The notes: a model not told the origin generated them from the sequence alone. A stretch of DNA of 64,000 nt from CAVSSX01 sp963730735 (GCA_963730735.1 CAVSSX010000007.1:310001-374000); one strand, 5' to 3'. Positions 1 to 9,042 are shown, counted from the first letter of the stretch. Translations and numbers: made by a program.

Positions 1-141
1 GTGCCGGTGCTCCGCGAGACCCGCATGCCGGCGGTGATCGTCGAGATCGGCCCGGCGGCCACCGTGGTCGAGGGCGGACCGGCCCTGGCCCGGGCGCTGA
101 CGGCGGCCATGGTCGAGTGGGCCCAGTCCACCTGGGACTGA
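1..141 (+). CDS. N-acetylmuramoyl-L-alanine amidase (CwlM-like), C-terminal end
   Basis: Open from the first base of the window and stops with TGA at 139-141, leaving 46 residues. The fragment contains LRETRMPAVIVEIG, which resembles the last strand of the zinc amidase_3 fold, where a conserved glutamate helps catalysis. Amidases of this family cleave or bind the peptide-glycan link in peptidoglycan. Position supports the call: in mycobacteria the amidase-fold gene cwlM lies on the plus strand and converges on the parB side of the origin, as here. The upstream part lies outside the window, so domain content cannot be checked. Confidence 0.6.
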   Translation: MPVLRETRMPAVIVEIGPAATVVEGGPALARALTAAMVEWAQSTWD

Positions 142-162
142 ACGTCCCGGCTCGAGTCCGGC

Positions 163-1016
163 TCAGGCGGTTCGGGCCAGCTCGACGGTGACGACCGGCG
201 CCGGTGACTCGGCGCCGGTGAAGACGCCCTTGAGCGGGGTCACGTCGCCGTAGTCGCGGCCTCGGGCCACCATCACGTGCCGCTCCCCCACCGCCGGGTC
301 GTCGCTGGTGGCGTCGATGGGCTCCCACGCCCCCAGCCACGCCTCGACCCAGGCATGGCTCTCGCCCTTCACCGTCTCGCCGATCTCGGCGTCGAGCATG
401 GGGTGCACGTAGCCCGAGACATACCGGGCCGGCACGCCCATCCCCCGCAGCACGGCCAAGGTGACGTGGGCGAAGTCCTGGCAGACGCCCTGACCGCGGG
501 CCCAGGCCTCGGGCGCGGTGGTCGACACGGTGGTCGAGCCCCCGCTCGTAGACCAACTGGGCCTGGACCTGCTCGACCGCCAGGCGGACGGCGTCCTGGG
601 GCCCGCACCCCGACCGGCGCAGCTCGGCCCCGCGTCCGAACAGCTCGTCGTCGACGGGCACGAACGGGCTCGGGCAGGAGGAACTCGCACCACCGGTCGT
701 TGGCGTCGTCGACGTCCAGCCAGTCGACGCCGCTCTCGGGGACCGGCGGGGCCGAGGTCTCGACCACGCTCGTCCCGACGACCACCAGCTCGGCATGGGG
801 GGTGAGGATGTCGAAGGCGTGGACCACCGTGCCCCAGTAGTCGTAGTAGCGGGCGATGCGCGACGGCGGGGACACCTCGACCCGGGAGTCGAGCGAGACC
901 TGCCGGCTGGTGCTCGGCGGGCTGAGGCGCACTTCGTTGTACGACGCCGTGACCTCGCGGTCGTAGCGGTAGCCGGTGGTGTGCCGGATGCGCAGACGCC
1001 AACCGGTCCGGGCCAT
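163..1016 (-). CDS. Transglutaminase-like cysteine peptidase family protein (two frameshifts)
   Basis: Starts at ATG 1016 (MARTGWRLRIRHTTGYRYD), which overlaps the alpha-E stop in TGATG. The N-terminus is a bacterial transglutaminase N-domain, and the C-terminal half has the catalytic core: GVCQDFAHVTLAVLRGMGVPA carries the Cys and SHAWVEAWL the His, followed by the Asp in EPIDATSD. The frame jumps near 665 and again near 540. Removing one base at each (the second in a G run) gives a continuous protein of about 283 aa, the usual family length. Transglutaminase-like proteins of this type act as peptidases or amide-forming enzymes. It is third in an operon with the alpha-E and ATP-grasp genes, a common trio, which suggests one pathway for making or trimming a peptide. 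The substrate is unknown. Confidence 0.85.
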
Positions 1017-1947
1017 CAGGCGCTCCAGACGACGGCACGGGTGTGCCGGAAGTAACGGGTGGCGACGGCCGCCCCGGCCACCCCGCAGCGGGCCTGGAGG
1101 GAGGCCAGACGGTCGCGGCAGGTCCTCGAGCAGGGTCGACAGCGGGGAGAACTCCAGGGAGGCCCGAGCCTCACCGAGGGTCAGGCGGGCCGGGTCCACC
1201 AGGCCGGCCCGGCCCTCCGAGGGGTCGAGCTCGGCCAGGCACCGCTCGGCGGTGGCCAGGGCGCAGAACACCGAGCGGGGAAAGAGCCGGTCGAGCAGCA
1301 GGAACTCCCCCGCCAGGGAGGCGTCGACCGCCCGCTGGTAGGTCCGCAGGTAGGCCTCGTGGGCCGAGCAGCACCGCAGGGTCGTCACCCATCCCTGGTC
1401 CCCCCACACCCCGATGGCCCGGGCGGCCAGGAGCCGGCAGGTCATGTCGACCGCGCTCCAGGCTGCGACCGAGGACCAGGAAACGCCAGCCGTCGTCGTG
1501 GCTCATGGTGGAGTCGCTCAACCCGGACAGGACGGCGCTGCGGTCCTTCACCCATTCGAAGAGCGCGTGCGGGGTCTGGGCGCCGTCCTCGTCCATGATC
1601 GTCGGCAGCGTGTTGAACATGGCGTTCAGCACCTCCCACATCTCCGAGGAGATGGCCGGGCGGGCGCTGCGGGCGTTCTCCCAGGCCGAGGTGATGGCGC
1701 CGGCGATGGTGCTGGGCGACGACCGGTCGTAGGCCAGGGCGTGCAGGGCCTGGTCGGGATCGTCGAGTCCGGCCGCCGGACCGGGCACGCCCATCACCGC
1801 CAACAGGGCCGTCGAGGCGGCGGCGGCGTCCACCGTCGCCTCTTCGAGCAGGAGGTGGTAGTGGACGTCGAGGATCCGGGCGGTGTCCTCGGCCCGCTCG
1901 ATGTAGCGGCCCAGCCAGTAGAGGGCCTCGGCGATCCGGCTCAGCAC
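1016..1947 (-). CDS. Alpha-E domain protein (DUF403; two frameshifts)
   Basis: Starts at GTG 1947 with LSRIAEALYWLGRYIERAED, the hallmark N-terminus of alpha-E proteins, which are all-helical and of unknown biochemical activity. The frame jumps near 1455 (after GRSLER, continuing VDMTCRLLAAR) and near 1122 (after EDLP, continuing DRLASLQARCGVAG). Each is explained by one extra base. The restored protein is about 309 aa and ends ...RHTRAVVWSA, with its TGA overlapping the next start. The gene sits 40 bp after the ATP-grasp stop, so the three genes are probably co-transcribed. Alpha-E proteins nearly always accompany circularly permuted ATP-grasp enzymes and are thought to be partners in peptide-bond formation. 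Confidence 0.88.
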
Positions 1948-1987
1948 GGTGGGCGCCCTCTCCGACCACCCGGTCCTCGTCGACCGG

Positions 1988-3530
1988 TCACTGCTGGGCC
2001 CCCGACGACTCCGCCCCGGGGCCGGGATCGGGCGGCGACATGGACTCCCCCAGCCGAGGCAGGGACACCCCGACCGGCGCCAGACCGGGACCTCGCTCCG
2101 ACGTCAGGACCCAGGTGTCCTTGGAACCCCCACCCTGGGACGAGTTCACCACCAGGCTCCGTTCGGGCAGGGCGACCCGGGTGAGGCCACCCGGGGCCAC
2201 CCAGACCCGTTCGCCGTCATTGACGGCGAACGGCCGCAGGTCGATGTGCCGGGGACCGAACGCCGAGCCGGTATGGGTGGGCGACGCCGACAAGCGGACC
2301 ACCTCCTGGGCGATCCAGCCGCGAGGATCGGCGACCACCTTGGTCCGGAGGTCCTCGAGCTCGGCGTCGGTCGCTTGCGGCCCGATCACCAGTCCCTTGC
2401 CCCCCGACCCGTCGACCGGCTTGAGGACCAGCCGGTCGAGGCGACCGAGGACGTCGGCCAACCGCTCGGGGTCGGCCAGGTCGTAGGTCGGCACGTTCTC
2501 GAGAATGGGCTTCTCGCCCAGGTAGTACTCGATGAAGGTCGGCACGTGGGGGTAGAGGGCCTTGTCGTCGCCGACCCCGTTGCCCACCGCATTGGCGATG
2601 GCGACGTTGCCGGCCCGGGCGGCACCCAGGATCCCGGGGCAGCCGAGCAGGGACCACGGGAGGAAGTGGACGGGATCCAAGAAGTCGTCGTCGACCCGGC
2701 GGTAGACGACGTCGACCCGCGTCTCCCCCTCGGTGGTGCGCATGTAGACGACCCCGTCACGACAGAGCAGGTCCCGGCCCTCGACCAGCTCGACCCCCAT
2801 CTGGCGGGCCAGGAACACGTGCTCGAAGTACGCCGAGTTGGCCACCCCGGGCGTCAGCACCACCACGACCGGGTCGGGTCGGTCCGTCGGCGCCGCCCGC
2901 CGCAGCGCCTCGAGCAGCCGCGGCCGGGATGTCCACCACCGGCCGGACCCGGTGGCTGGTGAACAGCTCGGGGAACACGTGCGTCATGGCCCGACGGTTC
3001 TCGATCACGTACGAGATGCCCGAGGGCGTCCGCAGGTTGTCCTCGAGCACCCGGTACTTGCCGGCCGGGTCCCGCACCAGGTCGACCCCGGCGACATGGA
3101 TCCGCACGCCGTTGGGGGGCTCGACGCCGGCGGCGGCCCGACAGAACTGGCTCGACGTCACCACCAACCGCCGACTGATCACCTCGTCCCGCAGGATCTC
3201 GGCCCGGCCGTACACATCGGCCAGGAAGGCTTCGAGCGCCCGCACTCGCTGGGCCACCCCGGTCTCGATCACCGCCCACTCGTCCTCGGGCACGATCCGG
3301 GGCACGAGATCCAGCGGAAAGGGCCGCTCCTCGCCCGAGAGCGAGAAGGTGATCCCCTGGTCCCGGAACGCCATGTCACGCGAGCGGCAACGAGCGGCGA
3401 ACTCCTCCCCCGAGAGAACTCCCAGGACGGCGTGCAGCGTCGAATAGTGGTTCCGGGGCGTTCCCGGTTCTTCGAACAGCTCGTCCCAGCAGTCGGGCAG
3501 AAGCTCGTAGTCGTCGAGAAGGTCGCCCAC
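1988..3530 (-). CDS. Circularly permuted ATP-grasp protein (DUF404/DUF407 type; one frameshift)
   Basis: First gene of the trio, with GTG start at 3530. The N-terminal part has HYSTLHAVLGVLSGEEFAAR and later VLEDNLRTPSGISYVIENR; the C-terminal part has LKPVDGSGGKGLVIGP and SSQGGGSKDTWVL, typical of CP-ATP-grasp type 2 proteins. The frame changes near 2920: DIPA continues as RLLEALRRAAPTD after removing one base, giving about 513 aa. ATP-grasp enzymes ligate a carboxylate to an amine through an acyl phosphate, so a peptide or amino-acid ligase role is inferred. The product and substrate cannot be told from sequence. No separate promoter is visible between this gene and the next two. Confidence 0.88.
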
Positions 3531-3728
3531 TTATCCGCCCACCGATTTCTGCACTGGCACAGGCTGCATCCATTCTGCGGCGTGGTCGTTTCCTGCCGAT
3601 GACATCTTCGTGAACATCACGCAGGAGATGGCCTCGGTACGGCCCCGACCGGGCGATTTCGCCGCGATTCGCGTGACCGCTCGGTGACGGTCGGGTGGCG
3701 TAACCCTCAACTACCGCACCAATTCAAC

Positions 3729-3759
3729 AATCCACAACGTCATGCACAGGTTGTGGATT
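3729..3759. promoter_or_regulatory. Perfect inverted repeat in the parB downstream gap (terminator or DnaA-box pair)
   Basis: AATCCACAAC (3729-3738) and GTTGTGGATT (3750-3759) are perfect complements separated by 11 bases. The arms resemble DnaA boxes (one to two mismatches from TTATCCACA), and the region is AT-rich for this genome. In the minus direction it lies about 100 bp after the parB stop and could also act as a terminator hairpin. The rest of the 3531-3858 gap shows no gene. Confidence 0.45.
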
Positions 3760-3858
3760 AACCTTTAGAAGCCGTTGAGGTCGCTTTCCGCACGAGCCCT
3801 CATCCTACCGCTGACCGCCAACTTCTCCATTGTTCCTGGTCAGCGCCGTATCGGCCCC

Positions 3859-4794
3859 TCAGGCGTCGGCGTGGACCAATCCCTCGCCAACCATCGCCCT
3901 GTAGATGCGCTCCAGGTCCTCGAGCGTGGCGAACTCGACGATCAAGCGACCTTTGCGGTTCTGGAGGTCAACTCTTACTCGCGTGTTGAGATGGGCCGAC
4001 AGGAGCTCCTCGAGTTCCAGCACTCCGGGCTCCGGAAGACGCCGACTCGGTACCTGTCGGCCGGTAGTACCTGAGGTAGTACTCGAGGGTTGGGGCAATG
4101 CCGCCACTGACTCGGGGACGTCGACCTCGCCCTTCACCAGCTCTTCCACCGCCCGGACGGTGAGGCCCTCGGCCGTGATCCGACCCACGAGCGCCTCCTG
4201 CAGCGAACGATCAGGCGTCCCCAAAAGGGCCCGTGCATGCCCGGCCGAGATGGCACCCTCAGCCAGAGCCCGTTGGGCGCCGGTCGGTAGTTGCAGCAGT
4301 CGGAGGGTGTTGGTGACGGTCGCCCGGCTCTTCCCGACCCGGGTCGCTACTTGTTCGTGTGTGAATCCGAACTCATCGATCAACTGCTGATAGGCCGCCG
4401 CCTCTTCCAAGGCGTTGAGATCCTCGCGGTGGAGGTTCTCCACCAGCGCCTGCTCCAAGCTATGGACATCGGTCGTGCTGCTCTGCACCAGCACCGGGAT
4501 GGTCTGCAGGCCGGCCCGGCGAGCCGCCCGCCACCGTCGTTCCCCGGCGATGAGCTCGTAGCTCTCGGTCCCGTTGTCGATGTCGCGTACCAGGATCGGT
4601 TGCAGGACACCGAGCTCACGAATCGACGCGGCCAATGAGGACATCGACGCTTCGTCGAAGTGCGTCCGCGGCTGGAGGGGGTTGGCCCGGATACTCGAGA
4701 TCGGCACCTCGCGCAGGACCGACGCCCTCTCCCCCACCACCTCCGTCGGTATGAGTGCTCCGAGACCCTTACCCAGCCCGCTGCGGCGCGCCAT
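3859..4794 (-). CDS. parB: Chromosome partitioning protein ParB
   Basis: Intact 311-aa ParB. It starts with MARRSGLGKGLGALIP, the classic N-terminal motif that contacts ParA. The ParB/Srx domain holds GERRWRAARRAG (residues 84-95), the CTP-binding and clamp-closing motif, and LVENLHREDLNALEEA (about 117-132). A helix-turn-helix follows (about 143-166, GKSRATVTNTLRLL) that reads parS, and a C-terminal dimerisation domain ends the protein. It loads on parS, spreads as a sliding clamp and recruits SMC and ParA to segregate origins. The start overlaps the parA end by 26 bp, so translation is coupled. Confidence 0.98.
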   Translation of the reverse strand: MARRSGLGKGLGALIPTEVVGERASVLREVPISSIRANPLQPRTHFDEASMSSLAASIRELGVLQPILVRDIDNGTESYELIAGERRWRAARRAGLQTIPVLVQSSTTDVHSLEQALVENLHREDLNALEEAAAYQQLIDEFGFTHEQVATRVGKSRATVTNTLRLLQLPTGAQRALAEGAISAGHARALLGTPDRSLQEALVGRITAEGLTVRAVEELVKGEVDVPESVAALPQPSSTTSGTTGRQVPSRRLPEPGVLELEELLSAHLNTRVRVDLQNRKGRLIVEFATLEDLERIYRAMVGEGLVHADA

Positions 4795-6280
4795 TGCTCA
4801 CCTCCTTGGCCAGTTCGCGATACGCGATGGCCCCTCTCGATGTCGGATCGAACACGGTGATCGGCTGTCCGAACGAGGGCGCCTCGGAGAGACGGACCGT
4901 CCGGGGTATCACACTGCGACAGACCACGTCGGCGAAGTGGGCCCGAACCTCGTTGGCCACCTCTACCGCGAGCCGGGTCCGGGAGTCGAACATCGTGAGG
5001 ACGATCGTGCTGACCTCCAGCTGGCTGTTGATGTTCGCCGCCACCAGGTGGACGTTGCGCAGCAACTGGCTCAGACCCTCGAGCGCGTAGTACTCGCACT
5101 GGATCGGGACCAATACCTCGCTCGCCGCAGCCAACCCGTTGACGGTGATCAATCCCAAGGACGGCGGGCAGTCGATGAGGACGAAGTCGAAGTCGTCGAG
5201 CACGGCGGCGATGGCCTTCTTGAGCTTGAGCTCCCTGCTGAAGGCCGGCACCAGCTCGATCTCGACGCCCGCCAGGTCGATCGTGGCCGGAGCCACGAAC
5301 AGGTTCTTGACACTGGTGGGCTCGATGCAGTCCTCGATCGGCGTGTCGCGCATGATCACGTCGTACATCGAGAGCTCGAAGTTCCGGGCGTCGATCCCCA
5401 GCCCTGTGGTGGCGTTTCCCTGCGGATCGAGGTCGATGACCAGCACCCGGTACGACATCTCGGCCAAGGCGGCACCCAGATTGACGGTGGTGGTGGTCTT
5501 CCCTACCCCACCCTTCTGGTTCGCCACGGCGATGACCCGGGGCAACGCACGGGGTCCGGAGGGAACCGTCGTCGACACCACCACGGCGTCATCCGCCATG
5601 TCGTCGAAACGATCCGACGAGATCAGCGACGTGGGTTCCACCGGCGGCAGCGTGTCGACCGTCGACATCGCTTCGGGTTCCTTGACCAGGATGGCCAACT
5701 CGGACCAGACCTCCGGATCAGGTTCATCCGTGAGCTCGACCACCGCCAGATCTTCGGGCGCCGCGTGCGCCGGCACCTTGGGCAGCCCGGAGGGCGGCGT
5801 CACGTACCCCGTCGGTTCGGTGGACCCCTCGTACAGAACGTCGGAGGGTACGACTCCCCCGTCCCACGTCCCCTGCCCGGGAGATTCGGCACCGGCCGGG
5901 GAACTCTCTCCCTCATGCTGACTCGCGTCGAAGGCGGATGGGAACACAGTCTCGCCGGCTTGATCCAGCATGTCCGTCCGAGCAGGTTCAGCCGCCGGCA
6001 AGGAGTCCGCGGCCGCCACCGGTTCCCCCGCCGGCGGCGCCGGCGGCAGCGGTTCTTCCGGAGATGACCAGCCGTCATAGGGCATGGTCGAGGCTTCCGT
6101 CGGTGATCCCGGATAGCCAACCGACTCGAACTCCGGCACACGCTCGGCCGAGTCTGGAAGTCGGAGCACCCGCATCGTCGGGCGAACGTTCTGCCGGGGG
6201 AGCCGTCCGCTCGACGACGTCGACCGGGTGCACCTGCGAGCCGCCAGCCTGCGGCGCTGCGGCCGCCGGAGGTGGCTCAA
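4769..6280 (-). CDS. parA: Chromosome partitioning ATPase ParA with long disordered N-terminal extension (start uncertain)
   Basis: The ParA/Soj ATPase core begins near residue 247 of the longest frame (RVIAVANQKGGVGKTT), with the deviant Walker A KGGVGKTT at about 256-263, then DLDPQGNATTGLG and the Walker B region VLIDCPPSLGLITVN. It drives origin segregation with ParB. The roughly 245 residues before the core are acidic and proline-rich, probably disordered. The first 35 residues are arginine-rich and look out of frame: the natural-looking leader seems to jump frame near 6180 and again near 6300, and could begin at ATG 6408 (MRLRRRDRDQERN). Internal starts at 6175 or 5668 are alternatives. 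The core is certain; the N-terminus is not. Confidence 0.92.
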   Translation of the reverse strand: MSHLRRPQRRRLAARRCTRSTSSSGRLPRQNVRPTMRVLRLPDSAERVPEFESVGYPGSPTEASTMPYDGWSSPEEPLPPAPPAGEPVAAADSLPAAEPARTDMLDQAGETVFPSAFDASQHEGESSPAGAESPGQGTWDGGVVPSDVLYEGSTEPTGYVTPPSGLPKVPAHAAPEDLAVVELTDEPDPEVWSELAILVKEPEAMSTVDTLPPVEPTSLISSDRFDDMADDAVVVSTTVPSGPRALPRVIAVANQKGGVGKTTTTVNLGAALAEMSYRVLVIDLDPQGNATTGLGIDARNFELSMYDVIMRDTPIEDCIEPTSVKNLFVAPATIDLAGVEIELVPAFSRELKLKKAIAAVLDDFDFVLIDCPPSLGLITVNGLAAASEVLVPIQCEYYALEGLSQLLRNVHLVAANINSQLEVSTIVLTMFDSRTRLAVEVANEVRAHFADVVCRSVIPRTVRLSEAPSFGQPITVFDPTSRGAIAYRELAKEVSNGAPQRAG

Positions 6281-6541
6281 CCACGGGCGGGGGCTCGAAG
6301 ACCGGCGGCGATCACCGCCTCCGGAGCTACCGGTTCGGGGTCGGGTTCCGCCGGAACGGGGGGTGGGGCGTTGCGCTCCTGATCACGATCTCGGCGCCGA
6401 AGGCGCATCAACCGGCCCTGCTCGACGTGATGGGCACGTCCACCATCCTTCCCTCGTGCGACCTCCAGGTCAAGGACATGTGGAGGGCCAGACCGAAAAA
6501 CTTGTCAGAATCCCCCTCGGAGGGCCAGAGGGTGAAGGGAG

Positions 6542-6570
6542 GGTTTCACGTGAAGCATGACGGTGAAACA
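6542..6570. promoter_or_regulatory. parS: parS-like site 1
   Basis: GGTTTCACGTGAAGCA (6542-6557) matches 14 of 16 bases of the consensus parS palindrome TGTTTCACGTGAAACA. An extra half-site, GGTGAAACA, follows at 6562-6570. It lies upstream of parA, exactly where ParB-binding centromere sites are expected. See the repeated copy at 6608-6636. Confidence 0.75.
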
Positions 6571-6607
6571 CCCGAGAGGGTACTGGACCGGGTTCCAAGG
6601 GGACCCA

Positions 6608-6636
6608 TGTTTCACGTGGTACCGTACGGTGAAACA
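6608..6636. promoter_or_regulatory. parS: parS-like site 2
   Basis: TGTTTCACGTGGTACC (6608-6623) matches the first 11 bases of parS and 13 of 16 overall. The same extra half-site, CGGTGAAACA, follows at 6627-6636. Spacing between TTTCACGTG and CGGTGAAACA is 8 bases in both copies, and the copies are 66 bp apart. Confidence 0.65.
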
Positions 6637-6661
6637 TCACCTTCGTGCCTGGGGGATTCCA

Positions 6662-7156
6662 ATGGCGACAGACTTCGAGCACGGGTTGTTGGTTGGCATT
6701 CTTGTCGGTGAGGGGCATTTCGGGGGAGATGGTCGCCAACCTCAGATCACGCTTCGAATGCACGTCCGCCACGAGGCCCTCTTCCGGTGGCTCGAAGCAA
6801 CGTTTCCTGGTGGGCGGCTCTACGGGCCGTACACGCACGGGGAGCGGCACTATTTCCAGTGGATGGTCAGGGGCACCTACCTACGTGATGAACTCGTTCC
6901 CCTGCTCGATCGCCACCTGACACCACTGGTGGACGGCCACGCCTACGAGCGGTACGTAGAGATGAAGCTGCGATACCGGAACCGTTTCAGTCCTCCCGCT
7001 GTCGTCATCCGGATCAGACGGTCTAGCCGAAGAACAGCTGCTCAGCGGCGGGGGAGTGCCTCTGCTGACCAGTTAACGGAAGCGTCGGATACCTACCTTC
7101 GGAACAGCCCCTCCATCCCCTGTTCTCTTTCCCTCCATCGTGGGCTGAACGGGTAG
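6662..7156 (+). CDS. LAGLIDADG-like DNA-binding/endonuclease-fold protein
   Basis: ATG at 6662 follows a GGGGGA ribosome site. Residues 8-20 read GLLVGILVGEGHF, close to the LAGLIDADG helix and its acidic residue (G-E-G), followed by QITLRMHVRHEALFRWLE and GRLYGPYTHGERHYFQWMV, which fits the beta-strand saddle of a single-motif homing-endonuclease fold. About 110 residues are convincing. The tail after residue 110 is arginine- and serine-rich, with no recognisable pattern, and may be mis-framed. One motif means it would work as a dimer, either as a homing enzyme or as a domesticated DNA-binding protein. It starts 26 bp after parS-like site 2. Function not established. Confidence 0.6.
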   Translation: MATDFEHGLLVGILVGEGHFGGDGRQPQITLRMHVRHEALFRWLEATFPGGRLYGPYTHGERHYFQWMVRGTYLRDELVPLLDRHLTPLVDGHAYERYVEMKLRYRNRFSPPAVVIRIRRSSRRTAAQRRGSASADQLTEASDTYLRNSPSIPCSLSLHRGLNG

Positions 7157-8279
7157 GGCGGTATCCGGACCAGCCATTGGGATCCCCACGGTTCTGACAC
7201 ACATCCTGCTCGAGCGAGCTGACACGGTGGCAGCTACTCGTTAACGGGTGGGCTTCGGATCTCATGATCGGTCCCAGTCGCCGCCTACCTCCAGACTTCA
7301 CGACGACCAGTCACTCCGGGTCACGGCAGCCCGAAGATCCCCCTCCTGTAGAGAAGTGCGGTGTCGTCAGCCGTCACGCCGATGGGGGAGAGCCTCATCG
7401 AACGGCCCGCCTACCAGCGGTCGGGAACAGATTTGCCGACACAGGATCGCCACCGCCCCTAGGACTGGTTGTGAGAGCCTGCGCTTCGGAAATCTCTCGG
7501 GTCATCCCGGCATCCACAGCACGAGTTCCACTCAACTGTCGGGGACCCCTCGACCTGGCTGCTTGTCAGATCAACCCGGCGTGGTCGGCGCCAGGACCAT
7601 GCCTCCATCGGGTCGTTGCGCCATCAGCCGGTGGTGTGCCCGACGTTGCACTCGGACGACCCCCGGATGCCGCGGAGCCCTGCTCTGCCCGAACGATCCG
7701 GTCCAAGTCCGGGCTGGTCCAGAGCCGTCGCCATATCGAGCACCAGGTACTTCCGGTGGCTGGTGCGATACGGGAGTCGTTCAGCGAGAGCCGGCCGGGG
7801 ATCCGCTAGGCAAGCTCGCCGTATAGGCCCACACCGGGAGCCATTCATCTGTTCGGCGTCGTTGCGGCAACGGATTCGTTTCCCACTGCAGTGCGATTTT
7901 CGATGCCTGCCGGAGTCACGACCGACTGGCTAGGGAGACCAGCCCAGTTCCCAACGGAATTCCTGACAGACTCGCCCCAGAGGCCCACGCCTGGATGATC
8001 CACTGCTCAGCGACGGAAGGCATAATCGATTCGCCGCTCACTGCAGCCAGCGGGGTCGATGTCTGCCGGAGTCACGACCGACTGGCTAGGGAGACCCGCC
8101 CGGTTCCCGGTTCGGCGTAGTCTCGCCGATCGATTGACGACAACCATAGGGGTGCTCGGAGAGACGAGGCCGATCTCAAGGGAAACGGGCGAGGAGCGCC
8201 GGAGCAGCGTCCACGAAAGCCAGCACTCCAACCCCGCAGATGGCCAGAGGTTTAGGTGGGCGAACCGACCGCTCAGCGA
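7157..8279. other. 1.1-kb stretch without recognisable genes, origin-proximal
   Basis: Between the LAGLIDADG-like gene and rsmG no reading frame on either strand shows family motifs, a convincing start with ribosome site, or the codon bias of the neighbours. Base composition is visibly less GC-rich than in flanking genes. It contains the tandem duplication at 7815-8126. I see no tRNA, CRISPR or insertion-sequence ends. Confidence 0.6.
7815..8126. repeat. Diverged tandem duplication, period 156 bp
   Basis: Unit 1 is 7815-7970 and unit 2 is 7971-8126. Anchors recur at exactly 156 bp: CTCGCC (7815, 7971), AGGCCCAC (7825, 7981), and a 52-bp block at 7901-7952 and 8057-8108 that differs at only three positions and includes CCGACTGGCTAGGGAGACC. 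CACTGCAG (7884, 8039) precedes the block in both. The first 70 bp of each unit are much more diverged than the 52-bp block, which suggests selection or gene conversion on the block. Confidence 0.8.
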
Positions 8280-8945
8280 TCAGAACAACGGACGCTTGGC
8301 TGGCACTCCGTCGCGCCGGGAGAACTGCGCAGGACAGATACGCGCTTGCTGGGCGATTCGATAGCCGAACTCGCCTCGGATCAACCGGGACACCGAAAGT
8401 CCCAGTCGCTCCAAACCGGCGGGATCCCACCGGGCATCACTGGCCTCGTCCTCCGGTGGCTCCGAGACCACGAGGAATCCGCCTTCTCGGAGGAACGGTG
8501 CAGCGCATTCGGCGGTGATCGCCGGACGGCCGAAGGACCGGGCCACCACAACGTCGAACGCCCCCCGAAATTCCTCGAGGTGCCCAACCGCCTCCGCCCG
8601 ACCTTGCACTACCGTGACTCGCTTCCCGAGGCCACACCGTTCCACAGCTTGGTGGAGGAACTCGGCTCGCCGGGTGCCGGCGTCAAGCAGGACCATCTCG
8701 GTGGCCGGCCACTCCTCGGCCAACACCAAACCGGGGAGACCGCCACCCGAACCAAGGTCGAGGACATGTTGAGGTGGCCGAGTGGCGATGTCGAGTGATG
8801 CGGGAGCGTCGCTGGGAGTCGAGAACAGCGCCTGAGCAAACCCTCGAGCGTGGGTGATGTGAGCCTCGAGCGGACCCGGTCCGAACAGCCCGAGATCCCG
8901 AGCATCGGTGAGTACCGAAAGGAGGGCGTCAGAGACGTCAGTCAC
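8280..8945 (-). CDS. rsmG: 16S rRNA (guanine527-N7)-methyltransferase RsmG
   Basis: 221 aa from GTG 8945. The class I methyltransferase motif VLDLGSGGGLPG lies at about 61-72, followed by MVLLDAGTRRAEFLHQAVE and VVVARSFGRPAITAECAAPFL, all typical of RsmG (GidB). It methylates N7 of G527 in 16S rRNA using S-adenosylmethionine. It lies next to jag, as in most Gram-positive origins. Length is normal, and no frame problem is seen. Confidence 0.96.
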   Translation of the reverse strand: MTDVSDALLSVLTDARDLGLFGPGPLEAHITHARGFAQALFSTPSDAPASLDIATRPPQHVLDLGSGGGLPGLVLAEEWPATEMVLLDAGTRRAEFLHQAVERCGLGKRVTVVQGRAEAVGHLEEFRGAFDVVVARSFGRPAITAECAAPFLREGGFLVVSEPPEDEASDARWDPAGLERLGLSVSRLIRGEFGYRIAQQARICPAQFSRRDGVPAKRPLF

Positions 8946-9042
8946 GGCCTAGCACCCGGGGGAGTACGCGGAATGCCGACAGTGCCGCTCTCGGCGGGGG
9001 TGCCGTTCCGAACCCGGCTGACAACTGCAGCCGATGCCTTCT

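Noticed and set aside
7248..7826. Long overlapping reading frames in two phases of the gene-free gap before rsmG
   Set aside because: No ribosome site, no family pattern, and the frames overlap each other; composition does not show the third-position GC bias of real genes here.
7157..8279. CRISPR array or insertion sequence in the repeat region
   Set aside because: There are only two diverged 156-bp units, no short regular repeats with spacers, no terminal inverted repeats and no transposase.
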